DNA of 64,000 nt from Sulfitobacter maritimus (GTDB lineage Bacteria; Pseudomonadota; Alphaproteobacteria; Rhodobacterales; Rhodobacteraceae): positions 1 to 64,000 of the forward strand of contig NZ_JABVBB010000021.1 of assembly GCF_013346665.1 (NCBI RefSeq), in the 5' to 3' direction. Positions 30,790-44,385 of the stretch are shown piece after piece (within the stretch, counting starts at the first letter, position 1; every line of letters begins with the position of its first letter). The position numbers and the translations under genes were made by a program. The notes beneath the pieces were generated by a model that did not search any database, was not told the DNA's origin, and worked only from the letters and a program-made list of their open reading frames with translations.

Positions 30790-31568
30790 GCAATATCCAC
30801 CCCAGTGCCGTGATCGAAGAGGGGGCGCAGATCGACCCTTCGGCAAAGGTTGGTCCCTTTTGCATGGTCGGGCCGAATGTCGTGCTTGGCGCGGATGTGG
30901 AGTTGAAATCGCATGTTGTCGTGACAGGCCGGACCGAGGTCGGCGCAGGCACGGTGATCTTTCCTTTCGCGGTGATTGGCGAAATCCCGCAAGATTTGAA
31001 GTTTAAGGGTGAGGCAAGCCGTCTGGTCATCGGACAGCGCAACCGAATCCGCGAGCATGTCACGATGAACTGCGGCACCGAAGGTGGCGGCGGGGTGACC
31101 CGTGTGGGCGATGACGGGCTCTTTATGGCCGGCTGTCACATCGCCCATGACGCGATTGTCGGCGACCGGGTGATTGTGGTGAACAATGCCGCCGTGGCAG
31201 GGCATTGCGTGCTTGAGGATGATGTCATCATCGGCGGGCTCTCGGGCATTCACCAATGGGTGCGCATCGGGCAGGGCGCGATCATTGGCGCGGTGACCAT
31301 GGTGACCAATGACGTGATCCCCTACGGTCTTGTGCAGGCGCCCCGGGGGGATCTCGATGGGTTGAACCTTGTCGGCCTCAAACGTGCCGGCGTGTCGCGC
31401 AGTGACATCACCGCGCTCCGGGCGGCGTTTCAGATGCTGGCGCAGGGCGAGGGGACATTCTCGGACCGAGCGAAACGTTTGGCGGATGAGACCCAGAGCG
31501 ATTATGTGCGCCAGATCACCGATTTCGTCATGGCCGACACGGGTCGCCATTTCTTGACGCCGAAATGA
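30786..31568 (+). CDS. lpxA: UDP-N-acetylglucosamine acyltransferase LpxA
   Basis: LpxA transfers a 3-hydroxyacyl chain from ACP to UDP-GlcNAc, the first step of lipid A synthesis. The left-handed beta-helix is visible as hexapeptide repeats ([26 protein letters not shown] shortened). The catalytic His is in the [15 protein letters not shown] stretch, and a helical C-terminal domain completes the 260 aa. It overlaps fabZ and lpxI by four bases each. Confidence 0.97.
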   Translation: MSNIHPSAVIEEGAQIDPSAKVGPFCMVGPNVVLGADVELKSHVVVTGRTEVGAGTVIFPFAVIGEIPQDLKFKGEASRLVIGQRNRIREHVTMNCGTEGGGGVTRVGDDGLFMAGCHIAHDAIVGDRVIVVNNAAVAGHCVLEDDVIIGGLSGIHQWVRIGQGAIIGAVTMVTNDVIPYGLVQAPRGDLDGLNLVGLKRAGVSRSDITALRAAFQMLAQGEGTFSDRAKRLADETQSDYVRQITDFVMADTGRHFLTPK

Positions 31569-32362
31569 CCCTCGCGCTGATCGCCGGGCGCGGGTCTTTG
31601 CCCGCGCGGGTGGCGGCGGCGCAGGCCGAGCCGCCTTTGGTTTGTGTCTATGAGGGCTGCGCGCCGGAGGGGTTGAAGGCGGATCTGACCTTTCGGCTTG
31701 AGACTTTGGGCAGCCTGCTGGCGCATTTGCAGGCGGCGGGGATCGATCAGGTCTGTCTCTGTGGCGCCATCGACCGGCCCGATCTGGACCCGGCGCAGCT
31801 GGACTCGCGCACCGCGCCGCTGGTGCCGCAGTTCCAACAGGCGCTGGCGGCGGGCGACAATAGCGCGCTTGAGGTGATCAAGACGATTTTCGAAGAGCAT
31901 GGGCTCACGGTGATCGGCGCCGATGCGCTGGTGCCGGGGCTGGTGGTCACCGAAGGCGTGCTCTCTGCCACCCAGCCCGACGATCAGATGCGCCGGGACG
32001 CCGCCCGCGGGGCGGCGGTGCTGGCCGGGCTGGCGGCGCTCGACATCGGACAGGGCTGTGTGATCGGCGGTGAGCAGGTCTATGGGGTCGAGACCATCGG
32101 CGGCACCGATCACCTGTTGGCGAGCCTGCCAGAGCGCGTGCGCGGGGCGCGGGCGGTGCTGTGCAAAGGGCCAAAGACCGGCCAGCTGCGCGAGATTGAC
32201 CTGCCGACCATCGGGCCGGATACCTTGCAGGCGGCGCATCAGGCCGGGCTTGCCGGGGTGGTGGTCGCCGCCGAGGGGGTCATCGTCTTGGAACAAGAGC
32301 GTTGCGCGGCGCTGGCAGATGAATTTGAGCTGGTGCTTTGGGTGCGGGGAGATGACGCATGA
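31565..32362 (+). CDS. lpxI: UDP-2,3-diacylglucosamine pyrophosphatase LpxI
   Basis: LpxI hydrolyses UDP-2,3-diacylglucosamine to lipid X, replacing LpxH in most alphaproteobacteria. The 265-aa protein starts [20 protein letters not shown] and contains the DUF1009 signatures NSALEVIKTIFEEHGL, GCVIGGEQVYGVETIGGTD, and the conserved KGPKTGQLREIDLPTIGPDT near the end. It sits between lpxA and lpxB with four-base overlaps on both sides, the standard alphaproteobacterial order. Confidence 0.95.
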   Translation: MTLALIAGRGSLPARVAAAQAEPPLVCVYEGCAPEGLKADLTFRLETLGSLLAHLQAAGIDQVCLCGAIDRPDLDPAQLDSRTAPLVPQFQQALAAGDNSALEVIKTIFEEHGLTVIGADALVPGLVVTEGVLSATQPDDQMRRDAARGAAVLAGLAALDIGQGCVIGGEQVYGVETIGGTDHLLASLPERVRGARAVLCKGPKTGQLREIDLPTIGPDTLQAAHQAGLAGVVVAAEGVIVLEQERCAALADEFELVLWVRGDDA

Positions 32363-33510
32363 AGGTGTTTATCCTTGCCGGGGAGCCTTCGGGCGACCGT
32401 TTGGGCGGGGCGCTGATGGCCGGGCTGAAAGCGCTTCGGCCCGATGTGTCCTTCGACGGGATCGGCGGGCCGCAGATGATGGCGCAGGGGCTGCAAAGCC
32501 GCTTTGACATGGATGAGTTGAGCGTCATGGGGCTGGCCGAAATCCTGCCCAAATACCGCGCGCTGATGGCCCGGATCAATGAGACCGCGCAGGCGGTGGT
32601 GGAGACCGCGCCGGATGTGCTGATCACCATCGACAGCCCCGATTTCTCGCTCCGCGTGGCGCGGAAGGTGAAAGAGAAATCCAACATCAGAACAGTGCAT
32701 TACGTGGCCCCCACCGTCTGGGCCTGGCGCCCCGGACGGGCGGAGAAAATGGCGCGATGGGTGGACCATGTGCTGGCGCTGTTCCCCTTTGAGCCGCCCT
32801 ATATGGAAGCTGCGGGCATGGCCTGTGATTTTGTCGGGCATCCGGTGGTGGCTGAACCCTTGGCTGATGATTCCGAGGCTGCGGCCTTTCGCGCTGAGCA
32901 TCATCTGAGCGACGCGCCCCTGCTGCTGGTCCTGCCGGGATCGCGGCGGGGAGAGGTCACCCGTCTTGCGCCGGTTTTCCAACAGGTCGTGGCGCGTTTG
33001 GTGGAGGCCGAGCCTTCGCTGCGTGTGGTGGTGCCTGCCGCAGCACCGGTGGCCGCGCTGGTCAAGCAGGCGACGCGGAATTGGTCAGGCACGCCCGTTG
33101 TGCTGGACCCACGCGGACAGGAGGCGGAGGCTTTTGCTGGCAGCAAGCGGGCAGCCTTCCGGGCCGCGGATGTGGCGCTGGCAGCGTCCGGTACGGTTTC
33201 GCTGGAACTGGCCGCCGCCAGCACGCCAATGGTCATCGCCTATGACATGAGCTGGATCAGCCGTCAGATCATCGGGCGGATGCTGCGGGTGGATACGGTG
33301 ACACTGGTCAATCTGGTCTCGGAAAGCCGCACGGTGCCAGAGTTCATCGGCGCGAACTGTCGGCCCGGCCCGATTGCGGAAGGTATTTTGCAAGTGCTGC
33401 GCGCGCCTGACGCGCAGAAAGAAGCGATGGCGCTCACGATGGCGCGTTTGGGCAAAGGCGGTGAAGCGCCCGGGCTGCGCGCAGCGCGGGCGGTCTTGGC
33501 GCGGATGTAG
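32359..33510 (+). CDS. lpxB: Lipid-A-disaccharide synthase LpxB
   Basis: LpxB condenses UDP-2,3-diacylglucosamine with lipid X to form the lipid A disaccharide at the inner membrane. The 383-aa GT-B glycosyltransferase starts KVFILAGEPSGDRLGGALM. It contains FDGIGGPQMMAQG, HYVAPTVWAWRPGRA and LVLPGSRRGEVTRLAPVF, all characteristic. It ends the envelope operon six bases before the convergent mnmA. Confidence 0.97.
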   Translation: MKVFILAGEPSGDRLGGALMAGLKALRPDVSFDGIGGPQMMAQGLQSRFDMDELSVMGLAEILPKYRALMARINETAQAVVETAPDVLITIDSPDFSLRVARKVKEKSNIRTVHYVAPTVWAWRPGRAEKMARWVDHVLALFPFEPPYMEAAGMACDFVGHPVVAEPLADDSEAAAFRAEHHLSDAPLLLVLPGSRRGEVTRLAPVFQQVVARLVEAEPSLRVVVPAAAPVAALVKQATRNWSGTPVVLDPRGQEAEAFAGSKRAAFRAADVALAASGTVSLELAAASTPMVIAYDMSWISRQIIGRMLRVDTVTLVNLVSESRTVPEFIGANCRPGPIAEGILQVLRAPDAQKEAMALTMARLGKGGEAPGLRAARAVLARM

Positions 33511-33516
33511 GCGGGG

Positions 33517-34659
33517 TTAGCCCCGGTGGATCCAGCCGCCACCGAAAATGCGTGTGCTTTCAGGGTCATAGAACACGCAGGCCTGACCGGGGGAGACGCC
33601 TTCTTCCGCGGTCAGCAGTTCGACTTCAGCTTCTGTCTCACTGATCGGACGCAGGATTGCATCGCGGGGCGGACGGGTGGAACGCACGCGCACGGCGATG
33701 GGCCATTCGGCCTGTGAGGTTAGCGGCGCGTCGCCCAGCCAGTTGATCTCGCGCACCGGAATTTTGCGGGTGGCGAGCATGGATTTCGGGCCGACGACGA
33801 CTTCTTTGCGCTCGGCATCCAGTTTCACCACATAAAGCGGATCGGCCAAACCGCCGATGCCCAAACCCCGGCGCTGGCCGATGGTGTAATGAATCACGCC
33901 CTCATGCGTCGCCAGCACATTGCCTTGCGTGTCGACGATATTGCCCGGATCAGCGGCCTCAGGGCGCAGTTTGCGGATCACGGCGGCATAGTCACCGTTT
34001 GGCACAAAACAGATGTCCTGACTGTCAGGTTTGTCGGCCACGACCAGCCCGTATTTCGCGGCAAGCGCACGGGTGTCGTCTTTGCTCGGCAGATGGCCCA
34101 GCGGGAAACGCAGGTAGGAAAGCTGCTCTTCGGTGGTCGAAAAGAGGAAATAGCTCTGATCGCGATTGCCATCGGCAGCGGCATGCAGTTCTGGGCCGTT
34201 CTTGCCCATCTTGCGCTGAATGTAGTGGCCCGTCGCCATGCAATCAGCCTCAAGATCCTTGGCGGTCTCCAACAGGTCTTTAAACTTCACACGCTCGTTG
34301 CAGCGGATGCAGGGAACGGGGGTCGCGCCACCAAGGTAGCTGTCGGCGAATTCGTCGATCACAGCGTCTTTGAAGACGTTTTCATAGTCCAGCACGTAGT
34401 GCGGAAAGCCCATTTCCTCGGCCACGCGGCGCGCGTCTTGAATATCGACACCGGCACAACAGGCACCTTTTTTCGCCAGCGCCGCGCCATGGTCGTAAAG
34501 CTGTAGGGTCACGCCCACGACATCATAGCCTTCGTCGGCCAACATCGCAGCCACGACTGAGCTGTCCACACCACCAGACATGGCCACGACCACCCGCGTG
34601 TCAGCGGGGGCTTTGGCGAATCCAAGCGAATTGAGCGGCGGGGTCTGGTCGAGGGGCAT
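33517..34659 (-). CDS. mnmA: tRNA-specific 2-thiouridylase MnmA
   Basis: MnmA thiolates U34 of tRNA Lys, Glu and Gln. The PP-loop motif is [17 protein letters not shown] near residue 24. The catalytic cysteines lie in [13 protein letters not shown] and [12 protein letters not shown], and the [14 protein letters not shown] region is conserved. Length 380 aa. It is convergent with lpxB and divergent from sciP. Confidence 0.97.
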   Translation of the reverse strand: MPLDQTPPLNSLGFAKAPADTRVVVAMSGGVDSSVVAAMLADEGYDVVGVTLQLYDHGAALAKKGACCAGVDIQDARRVAEEMGFPHYVLDYENVFKDAVIDEFADSYLGGATPVPCIRCNERVKFKDLLETAKDLEADCMATGHYIQRKMGKNGPELHAAADGNRDQSYFLFSTTEEQLSYLRFPLGHLPSKDDTRALAAKYGLVVADKPDSQDICFVPNGDYAAVIRKLRPEAADPGNIVDTQGNVLATHEGVIHYTIGQRRGLGIGGLADPLYVVKLDAERKEVVVGPKSMLATRKIPVREINWLGDAPLTSQAEWPIAVRVRSTRPPRDAILRPISETEAEVELLTAEEGVSPGQACVFYDPESTRIFGGGWIHRG

Positions 34660-34764
34660 GGCGGTCTCCGGGGTTTGTGGGGAGATATATGAAAATGTGA
34701 GTTATTCACAAGGGTCAGCTTCACCCCCCGTTAAGGCAGATGGGCGCATTTAGACGCCAAAGCA

Positions 34765-35058
34765 ATGGCGGATAATGTGATGTACCTTAAAAAAGTTGAC
34801 GGCCCTCGGTCCGTTACATTGGCCGATGGAAGCGTCATGTCGCGCGCCGATCTGCCTGATCCTGACACGCGCCGCTGGGTGGCTTCGCGCAAGGCGGCGG
34901 TGGTGCGAGGGGTGGTCTATGGGCTGATCACACAGGCTGAAGCGCTGGAGCGGTATGGGATCAGCGAAGACGAATTCTTGGAATGGCTTCAAGCAGTTAC
35001 CGAACATGGGGAGGCGGCGCTAAAGGCGACAGCCTTGCAAAAGTATAGACAACTTTAG
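34765..35058 (+). CDS. sciP: SciP-like CtrA inhibitor (DUF1153)
   Basis: DUF1153 is the family of Caulobacter SciP, which binds CtrA and blocks its transcription activation. The 97-aa protein shows the helix-turn-helix core LPDPDTRRWVASRKAAVVRGVVYGLITQAEALERYGISEDEFLEWL (given in part). It lies 94 bp before ctrA on the same strand, which supports functional coupling. Family membership is strong; activity in this organism is inferred from Caulobacter. Confidence 0.88.
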   Translation: MADNVMYLKKVDGPRSVTLADGSVMSRADLPDPDTRRWVASRKAAVVRGVVYGLITQAEALERYGISEDEFLEWLQAVTEHGEAALKATALQKYRQL

Positions 35059-35085
35059 GTTGTTGTGCTATGCGGTCTAGTATCG

Positions 35086-35100
35086 GTAACGGGTAGTTAA
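35086..35100. promoter_or_regulatory. Candidate CtrA box upstream of ctrA
   Basis: GTAA-N7-TTAA at 35086-35100, followed by the half-site TTAACC, matches the CtrA consensus TTAA-N7-TTAA with one mismatch. It lies 53 bp before the ctrA start, which fits autoregulation. The evidence is motif similarity only. Confidence 0.4.
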
Positions 35101-35152
35101 CCTTTTTTACGCAGGATTACATCAATCGCCCTCAGGAGCCGGAGAGACAAAG

Positions 35153-35860
35153 ATGCGTGTATTGCTAGTTGAAGATGACCCTACAACCTCGCGCAGCATT
35201 GAGCTGATGCTGACCCACGCGAATCTTAACGTCTATGCCACCGACCTTGGGGAAGAGGGGATCGATCTGGCGAAGCTCTATGACTATGATTTGATCCTTT
35301 TGGACCTCGATTTGCCCGATATGAATGGGCATGAGGTGCTACGCCAGCTCCGCCTCAGTCGGATTGAGACGCCGATTCTGATCCTGTCGGGCGCGGATGA
35401 TACCGAAAACAAGATTCGCGGCTTTGGTTTCGGCGCTGATGACTACCTCACCAAGCCGTTCCACCGGGAGGAATTGGTCGCTCGCATCCATGCGATCATT
35501 CGTCGTTCCAAAGGCCATTCGCAATCGGTGATCGAGACTGGCCAGATCGCGGTGAACCTTGATGCCAAAACGGTGAGCGTCAACGACAACCCGGTTCATC
35601 TGACCGGGAAAGAATATCAGATGTTAGAACTACTGAGTCTGCGCAAAGGGACGACGCTGACCAAGGAAATGTTTCTCAACCATCTTTATGGCGGCATGGA
35701 TGAGCCGGAGTTGAAGATCATCGATGTCTTTATCTGCAAATTGCGCAAGAAACTAAGCCTCGCCACCGGGGGAGAGAATTATATTGAGACCGTCTGGGGC
35801 CGTGGCTATGTGCTGCGCGATCCGGAGCCAGCGACGATGAGCTTGGTCGCCAACGGCTGA
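35153..35860 (+). CDS. ctrA: Cell-cycle response regulator CtrA
   Basis: CtrA is the OmpR-type master regulator that in roseobacters controls motility, gene transfer agent and cell-cycle functions. The receiver domain (residues 1-115) has acidic residues EDD, the phospho-acceptor Asp51 in [11 protein letters not shown] and Lys in TKPF. The C-terminal winged helix contains [13 protein letters not shown] and [17 protein letters not shown] 35153 follows GGAGCCGGAGAGAC. At 235 aa it is a normal length. Confidence 0.95.
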   Translation: MRVLLVEDDPTTSRSIELMLTHANLNVYATDLGEEGIDLAKLYDYDLILLDLDLPDMNGHEVLRQLRLSRIETPILILSGADDTENKIRGFGFGADDYLTKPFHREELVARIHAIIRRSKGHSQSVIETGQIAVNLDAKTVSVNDNPVHLTGKEYQMLELLSLRKGTTLTKEMFLNHLYGGMDEPELKIIDVFICKLRKKLSLATGGENYIETVWGRGYVLRDPEPATMSLVANG

Positions 35861-35905
35861 ACCACCTGAAATCGCTAGACCTGCCCCGGATGGCCACCTA
35901 TCTAA

Positions 35906-40143
<4,238 letters not shown>

Positions 40144-40171
40144 CGATTTTCCCGCCTTTTTGTTCGCTAAT

Positions 40172-40186
40172 GTTCTCAAAAAGTTC
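40172..40186 (+). promoter_or_regulatory. LexA (SOS) box, GTTC-N7-GTTC
   Basis: GTTCTCAAAAAGTTC matches the alphaproteobacterial LexA operator GTTC-N7-GTTC exactly. It lies 59 bp before the start of a 41-aa membrane protein gene. A second inverted pair, TGTTCTC (40171-40177) and GAGAACA (40208-40214), brackets the presumed promoter. Confidence 0.65.
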
Positions 40187-40244
40187 TTTACTTGAAGCGC
40201 TGTAAGTGAGAACAAAGGAGCAACAAAGAAGAGGAGGGTTGATG

Positions 40245-40370
40245 ATGACATATCGCACATTCAAGTCCATCGCGGCACGGTCGCAAGATACATTGCTTCA
40301 AGACGCCGCCGGTGCGGCAGCTTTGATTGTGATGCTGGTTGTGGGATTACATCTGCCCGCCTTCGTCTGA
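40245..40370 (+). CDS. Small membrane protein, 41 aa, behind a LexA box
   Basis: The frame encodes MTYRTFKSIAARSQDTLLQD, then one hydrophobic helix (AAGAAALIVMLVVGLHLPAFV). GAGGAGGG six bases before ATG 40245 is a strong ribosome binding site; ATG 40242 is directly upstream in frame. The size, single membrane span and LexA operator resemble SidA of Caulobacter, an SOS-induced division inhibitor, but no homology is claimed. It is followed by a strong terminator at 40491, so it forms an independent unit. Confidence 0.65.
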   Translation: MTYRTFKSIAARSQDTLLQDAAGAAALIVMLVVGLHLPAFV

Positions 40371-40490
40371 GTTGCCTCAGGCTCTCATGCCGCGCTGTTG
40401 GATGCATCCGTCCCAATTTGATGCAGTGACTGACATGCCTGTCCGCTGGTCTTGCCAGCAGCGCGGGTCCCACATGAGTTACGCCGACTG

Positions 40491-40526
40491 ACGCCGCCAT
40501 CCTGTTGGATGTGCGGCGTTTTTTTT
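40491..40526 (+). terminator. Rho-independent terminator
   Basis: The stem ACGCCGC-CATCC / GGATG-T-GCGGCGT, with a TGTT loop and one bulge, is followed by eight T residues. It ends the small SOS-linked transcript on the plus strand. The 120 bp between that gene and this hairpin hold no visible gene. Confidence 0.88.
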
Positions 40527-40582
40527 ATGGGGGGGAGAGAGTTGGGGGCCGATGTCACTTCGATACAGCGGCGTGCAACCTG

Positions 40583-41026
40583 CTACTGGGTTTCAGCCTG
40601 CTGCATGGCTTCTTGCAACGCATCAAGGCTTAGCATGATGGAAGCATGGCGATTTTTATAAGCGGTCGCCGGGGTAAGCACTTCAAGCCCGTCAAAAGGC
40701 GCCTCGGGGGGCGGACCGTCTTCTTTCAACATGGCCCGCAGTTGATCGCGTGCGCGGGTAACCTCTTCGACGGTGCTGCCCAAGGCCGCTGCACCAACCA
40801 CTGCCGCTGCGGCTTGGCCCAACGCGCAAGCTTTCACATCTTGCTTCATCTCGGACAGTTGCCCGTTTGCCATGCGCACGTCCACAGTGATGGTCGAGCC
40901 ACATAGGGGCGAGCGGCGTTTCACGCTGGCTTGCGGATTCTCCAGACGGCCCAGATGCGGAATATCCGCCGCCAGGGCCAGAATGCGGGCGGAGTAGAGC
41001 TTGATGAGGTCCGTCTCATCCGACAT
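40583..41026 (-). CDS. IscU/SufU-like iron-sulfur scaffold protein
   Basis: The protein (147 aa from ATG 41026) belongs to the NifU-N/IscU scaffold fold. SPLCGSTITVDVRM holds the first cysteine and KQDVKACALGQAAAAV the second, as in SufU-type proteins. The usual third cysteine of the site is not evident, so classical cluster assembly is uncertain. It is divergent from hisI. The frame is open upstream to 41386 but antisense to hisI, so the shorter start is right. Confidence 0.8.
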   Translation of the reverse strand: MSDETDLIKLYSARILALAADIPHLGRLENPQASVKRRSPLCGSTITVDVRMANGQLSEMKQDVKACALGQAAAAVVGAAALGSTVEEVTRARDQLRAMLKEDGPPPEAPFDGLEVLTPATAYKNRHASIMLSLDALQEAMQQAETQ

Positions 41027-41101
41027 GGCTGTTCCTTTTTTTATCAAAGCCCTACATAAGCGCCGCAGACGCAGATGCAAATCTTTCCATTGAGGTGCCT
41101 G

Positions 41102-41461
41102 ATGACATTCGATCCAGCAAGTCTTGAATTCAACGACGCGGGCCTTGTTCCGGCTATTGCGCAGGATGCCAAGACCCATGAGGTGCTCATGTTGGCTTGG
41201 ATGAGCGCAGAAAGCATCGCGCGGACATTGCAAAGCGGCAAGGTCACCTATTGGAGCCGGTCGCGGCAGGCGTTCTGGGTCAAGGGCGAGACCAGCGGCA
41301 ATGTGCAGGAACTGGTCGAAATGCGGGTCGATTGCGACCGCGATTGCCTGCTGCTGTTGGTGAACCAGTCTGGGCCCGCCTGCCACACAGGGCGGCGAAG
41401 CTGTTTCTACACGGGGGTCGAGGGCGGCGAAGAAGTGGAATTGATGGAGCCACAGCTTTAA
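41102..41461 (+). CDS. hisI: Phosphoribosyl-AMP cyclohydrolase HisI
   Basis: HisI opens the adenine ring of PR-AMP in histidine synthesis, using zinc and magnesium. The signature VLMLAWMSAESI, then TYWSRSRQAFWVKGETSGN, and the metal cysteines in VDCDRDCLLLLV and PACHTGRRSCFY are all present. ATG 41102 gives 119 aa, the size of monofunctional HisI. No other his gene is adjacent. Confidence 0.95.
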   Translation: MTFDPASLEFNDAGLVPAIAQDAKTHEVLMLAWMSAESIARTLQSGKVTYWSRSRQAFWVKGETSGNVQELVEMRVDCDRDCLLLLVNQSGPACHTGRRSCFYTGVEGGEEVELMEPQL

Positions 41462-41470
41462 GAGAACCGT

Positions 41471-42328
41471 CTAAAGCCCTACCATCGCTCGTAAATCCTC
41501 AGGTGAGACTCCATTCTCGCGGTAGAGCGCAATGGCCCGTGCGTCGTCGCGTTTTGCCAGTCGCTTGCCTGCATCATCGCGGATCAGGCGGTGGTGGTGG
41601 TAGCGCGGTACGGGCAGGTCGAGCAGCGCTTGCAGGAGGCGGTGAATATAGGTGGCCTCGAAAAGATCGCGGCCCCTAACCACATGGCTTACCGATTGCG
41701 CCGCATCGTCCAAGACGACGGCCAGATGATACGACGTTCCCATGTCGCGGCGGGCGAGGACCACATCCCCTACATGCCGGGTGAGATACGCAGGCTGCAC
41801 AGCAATTTCGCCGGTTTCATTCTCTGGCCCGATCCCATCTTCGAAAAAGGACAGGGGCGGATATCCGAGCCATTGCAACGCTTTAGACATATCCAACCGC
41901 AAGGCGCCCGCATCGCGCGCATGGCCCGCGTGGCGGCAGGTGCCGGGGTAGATAATACCGTCAGGCCCAATGGGAGGTTCAGCGCCTTCCTGCGGTGCGG
42001 CGGTAGCGGCGAGGATATCGCGGCGGTTGCACGTGCAGGCATAGAGCAAGCCTTGGTGCCAAAGCCGGTCTAAGGTCTGCTGATAGTGCGCAAACCGGTC
42101 GGACTGTCGCATCACCGGCTCAGGCCAGCTAAGGCCCAACCATGCAAGATCGCGGTAAATCTGTGCCTCCCAGCGAGGACGCGCACGGGATTGGTCTATA
42201 TCCTCTATCCGAAGCAAAAATTGACCGCCCTGCGCCTGCGCCATGTCATAGGCCAGTGCTGCAGAATAGGCGTGGCCTAGGTGCAGAGGGCCGGTTGGGG
42301 ATGGGGCAAATCGGGTCGTGAAGGTCAA
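41471..42328 (-). CDS. gluQRS: Glutamyl-Q tRNA(Asp) synthetase
   Basis: GluQRS attaches glutamate to queuosine in tRNA(Asp). The 285-aa protein has only the catalytic half of a GluRS. RFAPSPTGPLHLGHAYSA holds the HIGH-type motif, RIEDIDQSR binds substrate, and GKRLAKRDD is the KMSKS counterpart. The anticodon-binding domain is missing, as is normal for this family. It overlaps the upstream methyltransferase by four bases. Confidence 0.93.
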   Translation of the reverse strand: MTFTTRFAPSPTGPLHLGHAYSAALAYDMAQAQGGQFLLRIEDIDQSRARPRWEAQIYRDLAWLGLSWPEPVMRQSDRFAHYQQTLDRLWHQGLLYACTCNRRDILAATAAPQEGAEPPIGPDGIIYPGTCRHAGHARDAGALRLDMSKALQWLGYPPLSFFEDGIGPENETGEIAVQPAYLTRHVGDVVLARRDMGTSYHLAVVLDDAAQSVSHVVRGRDLFEATYIHRLLQALLDLPVPRYHHHRLIRDDAGKRLAKRDDARAIALYRENGVSPEDLRAMVGL

Positions 42329-42939
42329 GACTTTTCAATAAGATATAGGGTGGCGTTCAAGTCCAGCCCCGGCAGGTGGGGGCCATCCTCGGCCATGAGC
42401 AAGACGGCTGCGCCGCAGTCAGTCCATTCATGGATCATGCCCAGAGTGCCGCTGTCAACGACGGCATGATCATTTAGCGAAAACAGAAGCTTACCGCCCT
42501 TATTTAATTTATGCATCACCGCGTCGAACAAAGAAATTGGCGCAGCACCCGGACCGATAACACCAATCGCTGTAATCGTCTGATAAGCACCGCTGGAAAA
42601 CGGCAGTTCCGCATGAGGATCGATCTTTAACAGGTTGCGATATATGTCCTTTTTCCGCGTTTCCTCCAGCATTGCTTCAGAGGGGTCGGCCCCGTCAATC
42701 GTGGTGAAGCCCGCCGCTTTGAACGCGGCGCCGGAAAGCCCGGTGCCGCAGCCGATGTCCAAGATTGGTTGGTCTTTGTCCGATATGAATTCGGTCAAGG
42801 CCACTGCCGCGCGTTCGGGTGTGGCATAGCCCTGTTCTTGGACATCTTTTTCGTAGGTTGATGCCCATTCGTCGTAGATCTGGCGGATCTCATCAGGATC
42901 ACGCGCCGCGTAGGCTCTGTCGATATGTCGCTCTGTCAT
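42325..42939 (-). CDS. SAM-dependent methyltransferase, class I
   Basis: A 204-aa enzyme with a class I Rossmann fold: motif I is ILDIGCGTGLSGAAF near residue 60, the acidic residue of motif II is in GADPSEAML, and the start YDEWASTYEKDVQEQGY is typical of Methyltransf_25-like proteins. The substrate is unknown. It is co-translated with gluQRS (four-base overlap), which hints at but does not prove a tRNA-related role. Confidence 0.85.
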   Translation of the reverse strand: MTERHIDRAYAARDPDEIRQIYDEWASTYEKDVQEQGYATPERAAVALTEFISDKDQPILDIGCGTGLSGAAFKAAGFTTIDGADPSEAMLEETRKKDIYRNLLKIDPHAELPFSSGAYQTITAIGVIGPGAAPISLFDAVMHKLNKGGKLLFSLNDHAVVDSGTLGMIHEWTDCGAAVLLMAEDGPHLPGLDLNATLYLIEKS

Positions 42940-42977
42940 GTTTCCAGCCTATGTGGGTTAGAAAGGAGCGTCCAGCA

Positions 42978-44318
42978 TTAACCCTGGTTAAGCCAGTCCT
43001 GCCATGCTGCCTTGGCGCGGTCGGTATAAGCTTTGTAACGATCCTTGCGGCCCCGACGACCGGATTTCAGCCCCTCCACCGGGGGAAATAGGCCAAAGTT
43101 CACGTTCATCGGTTGAAAAGTCTTAGCCTCTGCGCCGCCGGTGATGTGGGTGATCAGCGCGCCGGTGGCGGTGCTGTCGGGCGGGGTGGGCAGGCTGCCG
43201 CCTTTGATCTCTGCGGCGGCCATGCGTCCAGCGAGCAGGCCCATGGCGGCGCTTTCGACATAGCCTTCGACGCCGGTGATCTGTCCCGCAAAGCGGATAT
43301 TGTCGCGGCTGCGCAGGCGCATTTGATCGTCAAGCAGTGTCGGTGAGTTGATAAAGGAGTTGCGGTGGATGCCGCCAAGACGCGCAAATCGTGCGTTCTC
43401 GAGGCCAGGAATGCGTTTGAAAACATCGGTTTGTGCGCCGTACTTCATCTTGGTTTGGAAGCCGACGATGTTATAGAGCGTGCCAAGCTTGTTGTCGCGG
43501 CGCAGTTGTACCACGGCGTGGGCTTTGACAGCCGGCTGGTGCGGATTGGTCAGGCCCACGGGTTTCATTGGCCCGTGGCGCAGGGTCTCGCGGCCGCGTT
43601 CGGCCATGACTTCGATGGGCAGGCAGCCGTCAAAGTAGCCTGCGGTTTCGCCCTCGCGGAACTCGGTTTTCTCGGCTTCCAACAGCGCGTCGATGAAATC
43701 GTCGTATTGCTGTTTGTCCATCGGGCAGTTGAGGTAGGCGGTGCGCTCCTCCTCGGTCTCGCCCTTGTCGTAACGCGACTGCATCCACGCTTTCGACATG
43801 TCGATGCTGTCGAAATAGACGATGGGGGCGATGGCGTCGAAAAAGGCGAGCGCTTCGGCGCCGGTTTCCGCTGCAATCGCTTCGGCCAGCGCGCCAGAGG
43901 TGAGCGGGCCGGTGGCGATGATCCACTTGCCCTCGCGGGGAAGCTCGGTGATCTCGCCATATTCAACGGAGACGTTGGGGTGGGCGAGAAGCGTATCAGT
44001 GACGGTCTGTGCGAAGGGATCGCGGTCCACCGCCAATGCGCCACCAGCAGGCAGGCGGTTTTTGTCGGCGCTGGCCATGATGAGGCCGTTCGCTGCACGC
44101 ATTTCCCAATGGAGCAGGCCCACGGCGTTTTGCTCGTCATCGTCCGAACGGAAGGAGTTGGAGCAAACCATCTCGCCCAGAAGCCCGGTTTGATGGGCGA
44201 AGGTCTCGACCTTGGGGCGCATTTCGTGGATGACCACTTGGACGCCCGCGTTTGCGGCCTGCCAAGCAGCCTCTGATCCGGCCATGCCGCCGCCGATGAT
44301 GTGCAATGTATCTGTCAT
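42978..44318 (-). CDS. trmFO: Folate-dependent tRNA m5U54 methyltransferase TrmFO
   Basis: TrmFO methylates U54 in the T loop of tRNA using methylene-THF and [21 protein letters not shown] is the FAD-binding Rossmann motif. [21 protein letters not shown] and [12 protein letters not shown] are family signatures. The true start is ATG 44318 (446 aa); the open frame reaches 44471 with unlikely arginine-rich sequence. The start region lies beside a large palindrome at 44386-44464. Confidence 0.95.
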   Translation of the reverse strand: MTDTLHIIGGGMAGSEAAWQAANAGVQVVIHEMRPKVETFAHQTGLLGEMVCSNSFRSDDDEQNAVGLLHWEMRAANGLIMASADKNRLPAGGALAVDRDPFAQTVTDTLLAHPNVSVEYGEITELPREGKWIIATGPLTSGALAEAIAAETGAEALAFFDAIAPIVYFDSIDMSKAWMQSRYDKGETEEERTAYLNCPMDKQQYDDFIDALLEAEKTEFREGETAGYFDGCLPIEVMAERGRETLRHGPMKPVGLTNPHQPAVKAHAVVQLRRDNKLGTLYNIVGFQTKMKYGAQTDVFKRIPGLENARFARLGGIHRNSFINSPTLLDDQMRLRSRDNIRFAGQITGVEGYVESAAMGLLAGRMAAAEIKGGSLPTPPDSTATGALITHITGGAEAKTFQPMNVNFGLFPPVEGLKSGRRGRKDRYKAYTDRAKAAWQDWLNQG

Positions 44319-44385
44319 GGGGGCGATGTAGGACAGGGCAGCCCGGCGCGCAACCGGCAAGAGCGGACGGTATGTGGGAGAATGG

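Noticed and set aside
42978-42991. TTAACCCTGGTTAA as a CtrA box
   Set aside because: The spacer is six bases, not seven, and it overlaps the trmFO stop codon.
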